NCBI GenBank assembly: GCA_000697335.1
Contig: JNEM01006117.1
Location: forward strand, 1-11,655
Reading direction: 5' to 3'
Length of the DNA: 11,655 nucleotides
DNA from: Conidiobolus incongruus B7586
Lineage: Eukaryota > Entomophthoromycota > Entomophthoromycetes > Entomophthorales > Conidiobolaceae
The notes beneath the pieces were generated by a model, which had not been told where the DNA came from, did no database searches, and saw only the letters and a program-made list of their open reading frames with translations. The first letter of the stretch is position 1, and each line of letters opens with the position of its first letter. Below, in pieces: positions 1 through 9,623 of the stretch. The translations under genes and the position numbers were made by a program.

Positions 1-1273
1 TTAACTATATATTGCTTTGAAAGGAATTTTAGTTTGGGTGAAGCTTCAATCCTAACTCAATTAATCTCTGGAATTGGTTTAGATTTTTATAATCATTACT
101 TTGATCAAGTAAGTATCAACCATTGATTCATTCATAATTCATATTTATATATGCTATTTAGATTAATTATAATTTTGAGCCTACCGATATCTATATATTA
201 ATTCGAGCCGGATTAGTATTCGCTTCAATCGGTGTGTATTCAACCATATTCATTCACAAATTATTGAAAACTGCTTGGAGTGGTATAGTTGGCATTATTT
301 TTGGTATTACATTACCTTGGTATTTTTTAATTTATCCCTCTATGAAATTACAACTGGGTCAAGATCCCTTCATTTGGTAAATATTGAACAATACATTATG
401 ATATATAATTCTCACATTCTAATTTATTGTAGGTTAATTAACTATATTTGGGAAAATTCAATCACTCAATATACCATCGCATTTTGGACCTTATCCATAA
501 TCCTTTCTATTATTTATATCAACGTTCAATCCAAGTGTAAGTCTTTGAACTCTAAGAGAAAATTCTTCCATTATTTATCATGTTTAATGTTTATTCCTAT
601 TTATACCTATAATGTACCTAAATAGTATATTTTATTATATATCATACTAATCATTTATATTAGATTGATTTCTTGAACGTTGCTTTAATGGTTGGATTGG
701 GATTGATGTTGATTATCGAAATCTATAGATTATCTTATTTACCAGGGTACCCTATTTTGAACTCTTTCATTAATTCATTTAGAGATAACAAAGATATTGG
801 TGATTTTGTGTGGGCTCATGTGTATTTACTCTTGGGCTGCTCTGTCACTATTTGGTTGGGTGATTTGGGTGGTTTGAGTGGTGTAATTGCTTTAGGCTTA
901 TGCGATTCTACAGCTTCCGTAGTTGGTAAATCGGTGGGAAGAACTAAGTGGTTTGACTCCAAAAAGAGTGTTGAAGGAAGTTTGGTGTTTATGATTTGTT
1001 GTACTCTTGGTATGATCTATACTTGTCAAAGCGAATTTGGTCATATTGTAAGTGGATATGATAATAGGAAATTCATTTTAATAATTTATTAATAATGCAA
1101 TAATAGGCATCTTTAGTAGCCAAAGCTTCTTTCTACACAGGTAATTTGATTAATACTACATTCATTTTTACATTTATTAACAGCAATCCTTAGCTTTATT
1201 AGAAGCTATTACTGTTGAAAATGATAATTTAATTATTCCTTTATACCTTTGGGTCTTACTTAATCTACCATAA
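1..1273 (+). CDS. SEC59: Dolichol kinase (SEC59/DOLK), 5' end outside window
   Basis: This protein phosphorylates dolichol with CTP in the ER membrane, supplying dolichyl phosphate for N-glycosylation, O-mannosylation and GPI anchors. Six exons are visible: 1-108, 162-376, 433-613, 664-1047, 1107-1140 and 1194-1273. They give about 333 C-terminal residues and end at TAA 1271-1273. Family marks, seen by recall of human DOLK, are RKFFHYL in exon 3, HVYLLLG in exon 4, the CTP-binding loop CDSTASVVGKSVGRTKW followed by KKSVEGS in exon 4, and LLEAITVENDNLIIPLYL across exons 5 and 6. Many hydrophobic segments fit a polytopic membrane protein. Introns are 53, 56, 50, 59 and 53 bases. The third starts GTACCT and has a TACTAAT branch-like motif. 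The join of exons 5 and 6 was chosen because it matches DOLK without a gap. AATAAA at 1323-1328 is a possible poly(A) signal. Identity is firm; exact ends of exons 5 and 6 are less so. Confidence 0.9.
1141..1193 (+). other. Last dolichol kinase intron, with tandem 3' splice sites
   Basis: The donor is CACAG|GTAATT. Two acceptors lie ten bases apart, AACAG ending at 1183 and CTTAG ending at 1193. Only the second keeps the frame leading into LLEAITVENDN. The first would shift the frame and reach TGA at 1216-1218, removing the conserved C-terminus. A different pairing (donor GTAGCC at 1116 with acceptor 1183) also keeps the frame but drops seven to eight residues that align with DOLK. Confidence 0.65.
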
Positions 1274-1727
1274 ATGATATAATATAATATTGATATATTA
1301 AAATAATATTAGTTTTCAGTTCAATAAACCTTATCTATAATTAATAATAGCATATAGCAATATATTCTCTATTTACTTTAATGGTTTTTGCATTGAGAAA
1401 TTTTCAATTTCGTTTACAAATCATTTTTTAGGTTTGACACTATTAAATGACTATATAGATTTTATTTCATCCTATTGTCTCTAAAGCAACGGCGTTATAA
1501 ATGTTATTCAATGCAGAGCTTTATTTTACTAATTTTACACTCATTTTCAGAGGGGGAAATTATTAATATATCTAAAACTTGGATTGGAAGATTGAAAAAA
1601 ATTTTCATTGAACACTGGATAAACTGATGATGTAACTCATTATAAAAAGGAAAATTAGAATTCAATGAAATGTCTGAAATGAAATAATTTATTAATAATG
1701 AATTCATGTCTAGTCGCAATAATAAAA
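1274..1727. other. Convergent 3' spacer between dolichol kinase and CCT6
   Basis: This 454-base AT-rich stretch lies between two convergent genes and so holds two 3' untranslated regions. AATAAA-like poly(A) signals are seen at 1323-1328 on the plus strand and at 1693-1688 on the minus strand, about 50 and 35 bases past the two stops. An open frame of 75 codons on the minus strand (1731-1504) has no recognisable protein content and is probably chance. No RNA gene or repeat is evident. Confidence 0.7.
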
Positions 1728-3601
1728 TCATGCTTGGGCTCTTCCTTGATTGCTCTTCAATGAAGTTCTGCCAGCACGGAGCATTTCGTCAACCAATAAG
1801 AGATTGCTACCAATGACTGAGCATGAGTTCAATTGGTGGCGGATGACTCTGTAGTTGTCCCATATACCTTCAGTAGCAGGATCCAAGGGCTCACCAGTGG
1901 AGAGATCTAAACCGACGACGTGACCGGCGGCATAATCTTCTTGGAGGGATACTAAAGAATCTTGGGAATCAAAACCAGCATTACGGGCCAAAGTCTTAGG
2001 AATGATGAGTAAAGCGTCAGCGAAAGCTTGAACACCCATTTTAGCTCTTCCTTTGACAGTGGATTTGATTTCAGCTAAGTGAGCACTACAGGCAATTTGG
2101 AATGCACCAGCACCAGGAACAACTGACTTGTCTTCAATAGTGTTTTTGACAGCTCTCAAACCATCACGGACAGCGTCGTTAATTTGGTTAAGGGTGTGAG
2201 CATTGGGACCCTTGATCAAAACGGTGACAGACTTAGGATCCTTAACTTCTTCAACGAAAGTGTACTTTTCTTCACCTAAAGTTTGCTCGTAAACAAGGCC
2301 AGCATAACCAAGTACTTCAGGAGTAAGGTCATCAACGGAGTTTTGAGCAACACCACCACAAGCCAACTGAAGACGTTCCATATTTCTACGCTTGGCACGA
2401 CGTAAAGCCAAAATACCATTCTTTGCCAAAACATCGAGGGAGAGAGGATCAATACCCTTTTGATTCAGAATAACAAAACCGTCACCAGAATCACCACAGA
2501 CTTCTTTCTTTAATTCAACAATCTTTTTCAATTTCTCATCAATGAATTTTCTTTCGGATTCGACGAGTTTTTGACGTTGATCAGCACTGCTATAGAAGAA
2601 ACCAGAGTTGACTTCGGTCTTTTCATATTCTAAGGAGACATTTAAAATTAAAATGTGGGCGTTCTTGACAGTCTTGGGCATGTCGGGATGACGAGCACCG
2701 TGATCCATGACTAAACCACGGATAAGACGGGTTTCTTTTGCACTTAAGTGTTGCATTTTGAGAATTTCAACCATATGTAAATCGATGGGTTCACCTTCTT
2801 TGTGAATGGCTAAGACAGCATCGACAACAGCTTCGGTCAAAGTGTCAGCGACGGCTTCTGTTAATTTTGTTCTCAAAGCGGTACGAGCGACAGAAACTAA
2901 AAGTTCACGATCGACATTTGTTTCAACCTTAAAACTTTCTAAAAACTAAATAAATTATTAATATAAAACTTTTATGTAATAGTATAATAAAATCTACCTT
3001 TAAGGATTCTCTCTTGGCAATTTCAAAACCTTCAGTGATAACTCTGGGGTGGAGACCTTCGGAGATATAACGTTCAGCTTGCTTCAAAAGCTCACCAACG
3101 AGCAAAACTACGGAAGTAGTGCCATCACCAGTAACATCGTCTTGAGCAGTAGCGGCACGAGCAATCATAGCAGCAGTAGGATGTTGGATTTGCTAAATTT
3201 TGTTATTAATGTTTACTCAAAAACAAGATCAAATCAAAGTTACCATTTCACTTAGTAAAACTTTACCATCTTTGGTAATTTTAATCTGACCAGAACCATC
3301 TACTAACCTATTTTGAAAAATAATTAATTTTCAATCTCATTTTAAACCGCTGTGATTACATTTTGATTGTTCCTTTGGGACCCAAGTTACTCTTGAGAAC
3401 ATCTTGTAAACCAGTAGCAGCAGTAATATTGAGGCTTAAAGCTTGACCTCTTCTGGCGACTTCGGAATTGGGGTTAATACTTTGAATAGCTGCAGATGCC
3501 CTATTTAGAATATTTATTAATAAGTTTCTAACTTTGAATAACGAACAAATTGAAAACCAATAATCAACATCTATTAATTTGACCAAGACGATTTCTTACA
3601 T
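1728..3601 (-). CDS. CCT6: T-complex protein 1 subunit zeta (CCT6)
   Basis: This is one of the eight paralogous subunits of the cytosolic chaperonin TRiC/CCT, which folds actin, tubulin and other proteins with ATP. Exons on the minus strand are 3601-3600, 3500-3360, 3307-3244, 3192-2998 and 2945-1728. They give 1620 nt and 539 residues, close to human CCT6A (531). Visible motifs are NLGPKGT (39-45), TKDG (59-62), GDGTTS (91-96), the hinge segment [20 protein letters not shown] (391-402), VVPGAGA (409-415) and the terminal [10 protein letters not shown]. The sequence [14 protein letters not shown] and the N-terminal INPNSEVAR point to zeta rather than another subunit. The last four exons are supported by near gap-free family alignment. 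The first exon supplies only the A and T of the start codon; the G comes from exon 2. AATAAA at 1693-1688 may be the poly(A) signal. No key residue appears to be missing. Confidence 0.95.
3501..3599 (-). other. CCT6 intron 1, splitting the start codon
   Basis: The donor reads AT|GTAAGA (GT at 3599-3598) and the acceptor AAATAG|GGCATCTGC (AG at 3502-3501). Joining gives ATG GCA TCT GCA GCT, that is [17 protein letters not shown], which fits the known CCT zeta N-terminus. At 99 bases it is nearly twice as long as the other introns in the window. If it is kept, the ATG is followed at once by TAA. No other upstream ATG in frame without an intervening stop is visible. Confidence 0.8.
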
Positions 3602-4775
3602 ATTTTATAAAATTAAATTAATTTATTATTTAACAATTAAATAAAATCTTTTTGAATAATTTAAGAATTATTTAATTGATAGATTCAATTTTGATGATGA
3701 ATTATCTAAGTCAAATTAAATAAATTCTATCTAATTCGGTAATTAAATTATGGGATTAATCATACTCAACTATTTCATTGTTTTACGCACTTTTATCAAT
3801 TATTGAAAATATTTTCCAAATAAAACCTCTGAGACATACTTTGATCATTAATATCTGATTAAAATGTTCAAAAGATCAATCGAATACCATGTTAGCGAGG
3901 ATAGCACTGGTATCATTTTATAAAATTAAAACTAATTTTATAAAATATTAGCAATTTAGAAAAAAATATATAAAAATTCAATATCAAAAACTTGGGTAGA
4001 GTTGTAAAATTTATTTGACCGAAAATATGAATTATAAATCAATATATAATATTATTTGATAACAGATTGAATGTATATTTTAAATAATTTGGCTATTTTT
4101 GAACAAAAATAAAATAAAACTGTGCTAGTTATAATTTTATCTTGTCAATTTTTTTGGTTTTAATATATATCTAAATATCGAGAATATATAATATCAATAT
4201 TATAAAATTCTCAATAACAACCATGTTATTTTTAATGGTATTAATTTGTAAGGATAACCTATCTAATCACAATATTATTGAAATAATATATAGACAGATA
4301 AGCATTAAATGATCCTCTAAAGTATATTCTGAATTGCGTCAAAAATTATTCCAACTCACTGATTAAAAATTAAAATTTTAATGAGTAGAAACAGAGTGTA
4401 GCAATCCTAATTTTAATAAATTCAATATGGAAATATTTAAATTAATTTTTTTTGGATAATTTAGTTTATGGGTTTAATGTTGTGAATTCTGCATTTCTAG
4501 AAGTTTTAAGAATATTGCCAAAATTAACATATATAAATGTAATACAAATAAAAAAATAAATATAGATTTTTATAAAATAATGATAATATCAATTCTACCT
4601 TTGGTTAATATTTAACGAAATAGTTTCATGGTTGATAATTATAACTTAACAATATTGAATTGAGTATAAAAAATATGAAAAATAAGGTATTAAACTAAAA
4701 AGGAAAATAATAAAGTTATTTTTAAAAAGAATTTAATAATGGTTATAATGACAATAATACATAAAATTTAACAGT
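3602..4775. other. AT-rich spacer: CCT6 promoter side and HUB1 3' side
   Basis: I find no open frame with protein-like content, no tRNA signature and no transposon remnant in these 1174 bases. The end near 3602 must contain the CCT6 promoter, and the end near 4775 the HUB1 3' untranslated region. Base composition is strongly AT and full of short A and T runs, so individual TATA-like or AATAAA-like words carry little weight. One hairpin-capable stretch at 4354-4386 is noted in the findings. Confidence 0.7.
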
Positions 4776-4997
4776 TTAAGAATAGTACATTTCCAAGTTT
4801 TTGCCGTCATGAATTTCGTAATCGTCCAATGTAATATGGTCTTGATAGGTGGTATACCAGTTCTTCAAGACAATCTTTTCGGCTTTAGTACCGGTTTGAG
4901 CAGCGATTAATTTCTTTAAATCTCCGATAGTATCGTCACGATTGCATTTGACTCTAACTTTTTTGCCTAAACGATCGTTACATACGATTTCAATCAT
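4776..4997 (-). CDS. HUB1: Ubiquitin-like splicing modifier Hub1/UBL5
   Basis: Hub1 is a ubiquitin-like protein that is not conjugated through a C-terminal glycine. It binds spliceosomal partners such as Snu66 (through HIND elements) and Prp38, and influences use of weak 5' splice sites. The 73-residue single-exon frame has the same length as human UBL5 and aligns throughout: it opens with [18 protein letters not shown] and closes with [13 protein letters not shown]. Asp22, the residue known to contact HIND peptides, is present, as is the family's C-terminal Tyr-Tyr plus one residue instead of Gly-Gly. The region usually reading TRWNKIVLKKWYT is [13 protein letters not shown] here. The gene is head to head with mL46 across 325 bases. 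Recognition is very secure. Confidence 0.97.
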   Translation of the reverse strand: MIEIVCNDRLGKKVRVKCNRDDTIGDLKKLIAAQTGTKAEKIVLKNWYTTYQDHITLDDYEIHDGKNLEMYYS

Positions 4998-5322
4998 CTT
5001 GAAATGTGTTATTTATGTGTATTTAATTTAGATTTAAAATTTCAGGACTGAATTCAATTGAGTTATAATATTATAATTTTGATCAATACAATTATGGGTC
5101 AAATTGTTTACATATCAAATAAAAATTCTAATCCCACAATATTCTTCTCTAAAACAAAATACCAATAAATTCTAAAACGCTTCAAAAAATATAGAAAATT
5201 AAACAAAATATAAAAAAATATTTTAAAAATATTAAATTATAATATTATACAACTAACTTATAGACAGAATTAATCAATTATTTAAATATTAGCCAATTTA
5301 TATTTGTTTAGAATTTATAACA
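4998..5322. promoter_or_regulatory. Shared divergent promoter region HUB1 / mL46
   Basis: The 325 bases between two divergent start codons must hold both promoters and both 5' leaders. The sequence is AT-rich with A/T runs and a near-palindrome around 5214-5232 (AAATATTTTAAAAATATT). No known factor site can be named from sequence alone. The region is too short for two well-separated promoters, so shared control is possible but is inferred. Confidence 0.55.
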
Positions 5323-6164
5323 ATGAGATATTTAGCCAAATCTACTCAATCAATTTTTACTAGAGGATTCGCTTCAGCATCTAACAATAAAAAAATATTA
5401 GCAGGCGCTATTTTATCCAGAATCCCTCAAATTACTCCCACCCCCACTGGTTTTGAAAAAGCTTATTTAGACCACTGTCACCAATTGAGCAAGCGTAATT
5501 CCTTACCATTCCCTGCCGATCTTTACTTCAAAAAGGGTACCGTTAACGAACGCCGTTGGAAAGAAAAGTTAGCTTTGGAAGAGTCTGGAGAACAAGCCGA
5601 AGCTGTTGAAGAAGCCGAGAATACCGATATTAATAATATTTTCAATACTTACGTTAAAAAAAATTCCAGAATTACAGAAGCTGATAAAGCCAACGATATT
5701 AAGAGCTTAGAGAGAAAATTAGATCAATTCTTATATTTAATTGTTAAGGATGGCAACAGTTGGGAATTCCCTAAAACTGAAGTTGTTGATCAACCTGCCT
5801 TAGATGAAGTAATTTGATTAACTATTACTGATATTCATTTAAATTAATTAATATATTTATAGGCTGCTTACAATCACTTAATCCAATTAGGAGGTGACAA
5901 TTTAGATATCTGGATGGTTGGACGTAGTCCATTGGGTCATATTCAACTCAAAGATCAATCCAATGTAATTGATTTATATTTATATATAATTACATATTCT
6001 AATGAATTATATAGGTCTTCCTTATGAAAGCTCATGTTTTTGCTGGAGAAATTCAATTGAACTCTAAAATTGCTAAAGATTATGCTTGGGTCACTAAATC
6101 CGAATTAGCAAATTATTTCCAACCCGAATATTTGAAAGGTGTCGAAGATTTATTATCTAATTAA
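5323..6164 (+). CDS. MRPL46: Mitochondrial large-subunit ribosomal protein mL46 (MRPL46; yeast Mrpl17)
   Basis: This is a structural protein of the mitochondrial ribosome large subunit with a Nudix-like fold that is not expected to be catalytic. Exons are 5323-5808, 5863-5964 and 6015-6164, giving 245 residues; family members are usually near 280. Introns are 54 and 50 bases, GT-AG, both in phase 0. The N-terminus (MRYLAKSTQSIFTRGFASAS) is rich in basic and hydroxyl residues and lacks acids, fitting a mitochondrial targeting peptide. Residues 28-36 (AILSRIPQI) and DLYFKKGTVNERRW resemble yeast Mrpl17. The segments GNSWEFPK, VGRSPLGH, VFLMKAHVFAGE, YAWVTKSEL and the end PEYLKGVEDLLS follow the mL46 C-terminal domain. 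An acidic run (EESGEQAEAVEEAENTD) sits mid-protein. An in-frame stop at 5317 just upstream supports this start. Confidence 0.92.
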
Positions 6165-6622
6165 AATTATATTTATAAATTATAAATTTTTTAAAAAATA
6201 TTTGTTTTTTCCTTTTATAATATTATTGTTTTTCTATTACAATTTAAAGTAATTGTTTGTATTTTTAATACTTTTCTCTGATTCAATTTATTATATATTT
6301 ATCATTTTCTTAATGTAAATGACAATAATGATACTATGATCTAATTAAGATTTAATCATAGTTCAATACTTAGAGATTATTTAAAAGCTAAATATGTTTT
6401 TTCTAATGCATATAACAACTATTATTTGAAGAATATTTATAAAATAGGTATTTCCATTTGAGATAATAAATGATATTGAATTTATAGAATTTTTCAATTA
6501 TATAGCCATAATATACAATAGCTAATTTATTAATAATAGGTAAATTGAATCAATCAACAATAAAAAATATCTAGGTGAAAAAATTTAATGGAATGAGCAC
6601 ATTAATCAGAGTGTGAAAAAGA
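6165..6622. other. Convergent 3' spacer between mL46 and the TBC gene
   Basis: These 458 bases separate two convergent stop codons and should contain both 3' untranslated regions. A minus-strand AATAAA at 6531-6526 lies about 92 bases past the TBC gene stop. Nothing else (open frame, RNA gene or repeat) can be supported. Confidence 0.7.
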
Positions 6623-8219
6623 TTAACTTAGCCAGCTAAGGACAGATGATCGATCACCCAAATAAATCGATGCACCAGCAATTAAAGCAGCTGATATAGC
6701 GATAGCAACTGCTGCAGAATTAAACTTAGAAGGGTTGGCAGATGATTTAGATGGACTTTGAGTGCGATTAGGAGTAGGACAAGCACTCGGACCACAAGGC
6801 ATTAAGTCGGGTGGTGTATCCTTTCTCTTCGCCAAGATTTTAATAGTTTGTTGAACTTCAGAGTATTGAGAGCGATAACTATCGTCATCTACAATTTGTT
6901 TCCAACTGGATTCAAATGTATTGCATGCGGAATACTCGGTCAAATCGAATTTGGATTCCTTTTGTAATTTATCGATGGGATGTTCGTTGAAAAGATCGAG
7001 TGATTGTTGAATCAAATCTTCGAGATCGTAATTTTTGGGAAATTCTTTTAAATATGTGTGAATAAGTGCGGGATCTTCGTCTAATTGTAAGATTTCATCA
7101 CGACGATTCAAGTTAACGCAGCAGACAAAATATATAATTAGGGAAGGATTGGAAACAAGGAGAACATCAAATAATCTTGCAAGTTGTGTTAGGTCTGGGA
7201 TATCATGACTGCACCAAGTTAAAAGCCAACTGAGACAGAAGTAAGGCTGAACTTGGTTCTCAGTGAGGAAACGAGATAATTCAGGGTCCTTAATTTTGAT
7301 TAGATATAGAACAAGTCCAATTTGACGTATTACTGGGCTTAAAGTAGCGCTTAAATAGTCTCTAAGGAAGTAGATAGATAAGTTTTGTAAACAGTTGACA
7401 GCTGTTTTAGCATCTAAAATCAACAGTAAAACTGAAGCAATATCATGAAAACCCTGAATCAGAAAAATTACCAATAAGTATAAATATTAATAACAAACTA
7501 TAACCTAATGATACCTGATAATAATTGAGCCTAGGTTCTCTTCTTAGGACATTCTTAATTAAACTATTCAACTCAGCTTGCTTAATCATTCTCTTTTCAT
7601 TAGATAAATTCTTTGGAAAGTTATTGAAGGACCTCTTGGTATCCAAACTAATCTGCGATTCATCCTTATGTCTGGATATTTTGGGCTTTCTCTTATGATT
7701 CATACTACTCTTCAATAAAATCTGCCAAGCTGCTCTTCGAACACTGTTGTGGACGAGCCCTCCTTTGGTGAGACAGTGTTTTTGGAGTTGAGCTAAATCA
7801 TAGGCTTCTACACTCTCACGAACAAGTTTGAATTTTCGCTGCTGTTCTTCATTTAAGTTGACTAACATTTTCTCTAAAGCAGGTGTATCACTTGTAATAA
7901 GTTCAGCTACTAAGGTGGAGTGTTCATCCTTTTTAGACTCTTCAGTTTGATCCTTATCGACTTCTTTCTTGTTTGAATTTTCTACAGGGAAAATTGGGGG
8001 TGTGGGGGCGTAGCTCTTGAGAAAGATAGGATTGATTTCAATCTTTTTAAGTCTTTCATTAACAGCTTCCAATTCTTGATCACTGAGCGGTTTACTCCAT
8101 TCAATTAGTTCAATCGTCTTGGAACTATTGGGAGCTGATAAAGTGTGAATAAGGTATTGTGCCAATATTGTAGATTCTTTAGATCCAATATTTTCATCAC
8201 TTTGATATTCTGTACTCAT
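6623..8219 (-). CDS. TBC1D20/Gyp8-like Rab GTPase-activating protein, tail-anchored
   Basis: TBC1D20 and yeast Gyp8 are ER or early-secretory GAPs for Rab1/Ypt1-type GTPases. Exons are 8219-7515 and 7453-6623, joined across a 61-base intron in phase 0, giving 511 residues (human TBC1D20 403, yeast Gyp8 about 497). The TBC domain begins near residue 154 (GLVHNSVRRAAWQILL). The catalytic arginine finger is in SLDTKRSF (Asp193, Arg196), and the glutamine finger ends exon 1 in LNYYQ (Gln235), followed by GFHDIASVLLLIL at the start of exon 2. Further matches to TBC1D20 are FLRDYLSATLSPV, CLSWLLTWCSHDIPD and IYFVCCVNLNRRDEIL. A hydrophobic segment (SAAVAIAISAALIAGASIYL) near the C-terminus fits a tail anchor. 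About 150 residues, Lys/Glu-rich in the middle, precede the domain. Both catalytic fingers are present, so activity is expected. A Ser/Pro/Thr-rich linker precedes the membrane segment. Confidence 0.9.
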
Positions 8220-8263
8220 TATAGATAAATTATTAGAGATTATTAGTCAATAGAACGATATAA

Positions 8264-8505
8264 TCAATACAAAATATTAAAATAAGTTTAGAATTTAGGA
8301 CAACGTCAACTTTGTTACAAGAGATTGGATTAATTTATATCAAATTCGGATTATTTCGATCCCATAATAACCAACGCGAGGAACAAATCAAAAATCACCA
8401 ATTAATAAAGATGAACCAATGGAAAGTAGCTAAATGTATATTTAGCTTAATTCATAGCAGGAGTCAGGATCTTAATCACAACTATTCAGTTAAATATCGT
8501 TAAAG
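8264..8505 (+). other. Unassigned open stretch, about 80 codons
   Basis: One frame is open from just after TAA 8261-8263 to TAA 8504-8506, a length that is unusual in the surrounding spacer. Its only ATG in frame is at 8411, which would give a 31-residue peptide (MNQWKVAKCIFSLIHS and onward, ending VKYR). The GC content looks higher than in the flanks. The translation resembles no family I know. It may be chance, a 5' leader of an antisense transcript, or the remains of a gene. Confidence 0.2.
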
Positions 8506-9623
8506 TCTCCTTCCTCTTTACCTTCAAGAAAATCTAAATTATATGAAATTATAGATAAATCGAAGATGAATTTTTATTCGCTAAATAATTCTTGTTTATC
8601 AAAATAAAGGTTGTTTATTGGGACTATCTTTTTATCATACTCAATATATTTTCTATATAATGTGACTAAATCAACCATTTTTATTCGAATTTTTAATTAA
8701 TATTAATTGTTCTCATTAAAACAATAGTTCTTAACCTTAATTGTTAGGCAATCATTTATATTTTATTTTTTATTTTTTATCCAAAAATATGAACTTAAAT
8801 ATCCTATTATTTAATAAAAAATTTTAAAAATATCAATTTGATTATTAATCTTTAGTAAAAAATAATTTTAATATGTTCAAAAAATTACTTAAATATAATT
8901 TGAAAACTATAAAAACAGTAAATATATACTAACATATGATAAATTGGTATATCAATATATTATTTACATTTTATAGGAGTCGTTATTCAATAGTGGAAGT
9001 TAAATAGTATATTTTGATTCAAAATCTCATACTACAGAAAGAATAGGAATTAATCAATGGTTAATATTAACCCCTATTTTACTGTATTCAACAGTATATA
9101 TAATTATAATTTAAAATAACTTTATTAGTCAATAGCACAATAATTTCTATTAATAGCACGAGCTCATTCTTTTATTTATTTTTTATTTCTATTCAATAAC
9201 AATTTAAATATCTAGCTTATAAAAAGAGTCTGATGAAATCATACAATTTATTCGATCATAGTCATTGTTTAATTCAATTCAAATAATTACCAAAAATTCT
9301 TTAAAAATCAATTTACACAAAACCAACTATTATTTTAAGAAAATAATATAAAATATCATTGGAAATTGGAATCCATTACCAATTTTTCCACGCATCAGAT
9401 TTAAATTAATATTTCATCAACTATACAAATATTATATTGAGTATTATAAATCTTCAATGAAATTGATATAAATAACATCATTTTTATTTGATAAGGGTAT
9501 TTATAATTTCTGCAATTCTCACTAATCCAAAACATGTTTTTGATAATCAACTTTAATAGTGAAAACATTATATCAATTTAAATACATGCAAGAGTATTAA
9601 AAATGTTAAAAATAACATAATGA

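Noticed and set aside
275-625. Start codon within the dolichol kinase exon 2 region as a separate small gene
   Set aside because: The first part reads exon 2 and intron 2 in the wrong frame; only the part after 433 is genuine exon 3.
1504-1731. 75-codon minus-strand open frame overlapping the CCT6 stop
   Set aside because: It lies in the 3' flank, its translation has no protein-like motif or family, and it begins inside the CCT6 end.
3049-3255. Plus-strand open frame opposite CCT6
   Set aside because: It is antisense to well-supported CCT6 exons 3 and 4 and has no recognisable product.
3356-3586. Continuous open frame giving CCT6 an N-terminus with about 29 extra residues
   Set aside because: The extra residues come from translating intron 1 in frame; they do not match CCT zeta and the frame begins at TTG, not ATG.
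4998-5322. TATA boxes and other AT-only words as promoter elements
   Set aside because: The base composition makes such words expected by chance, so none is annotated singly.
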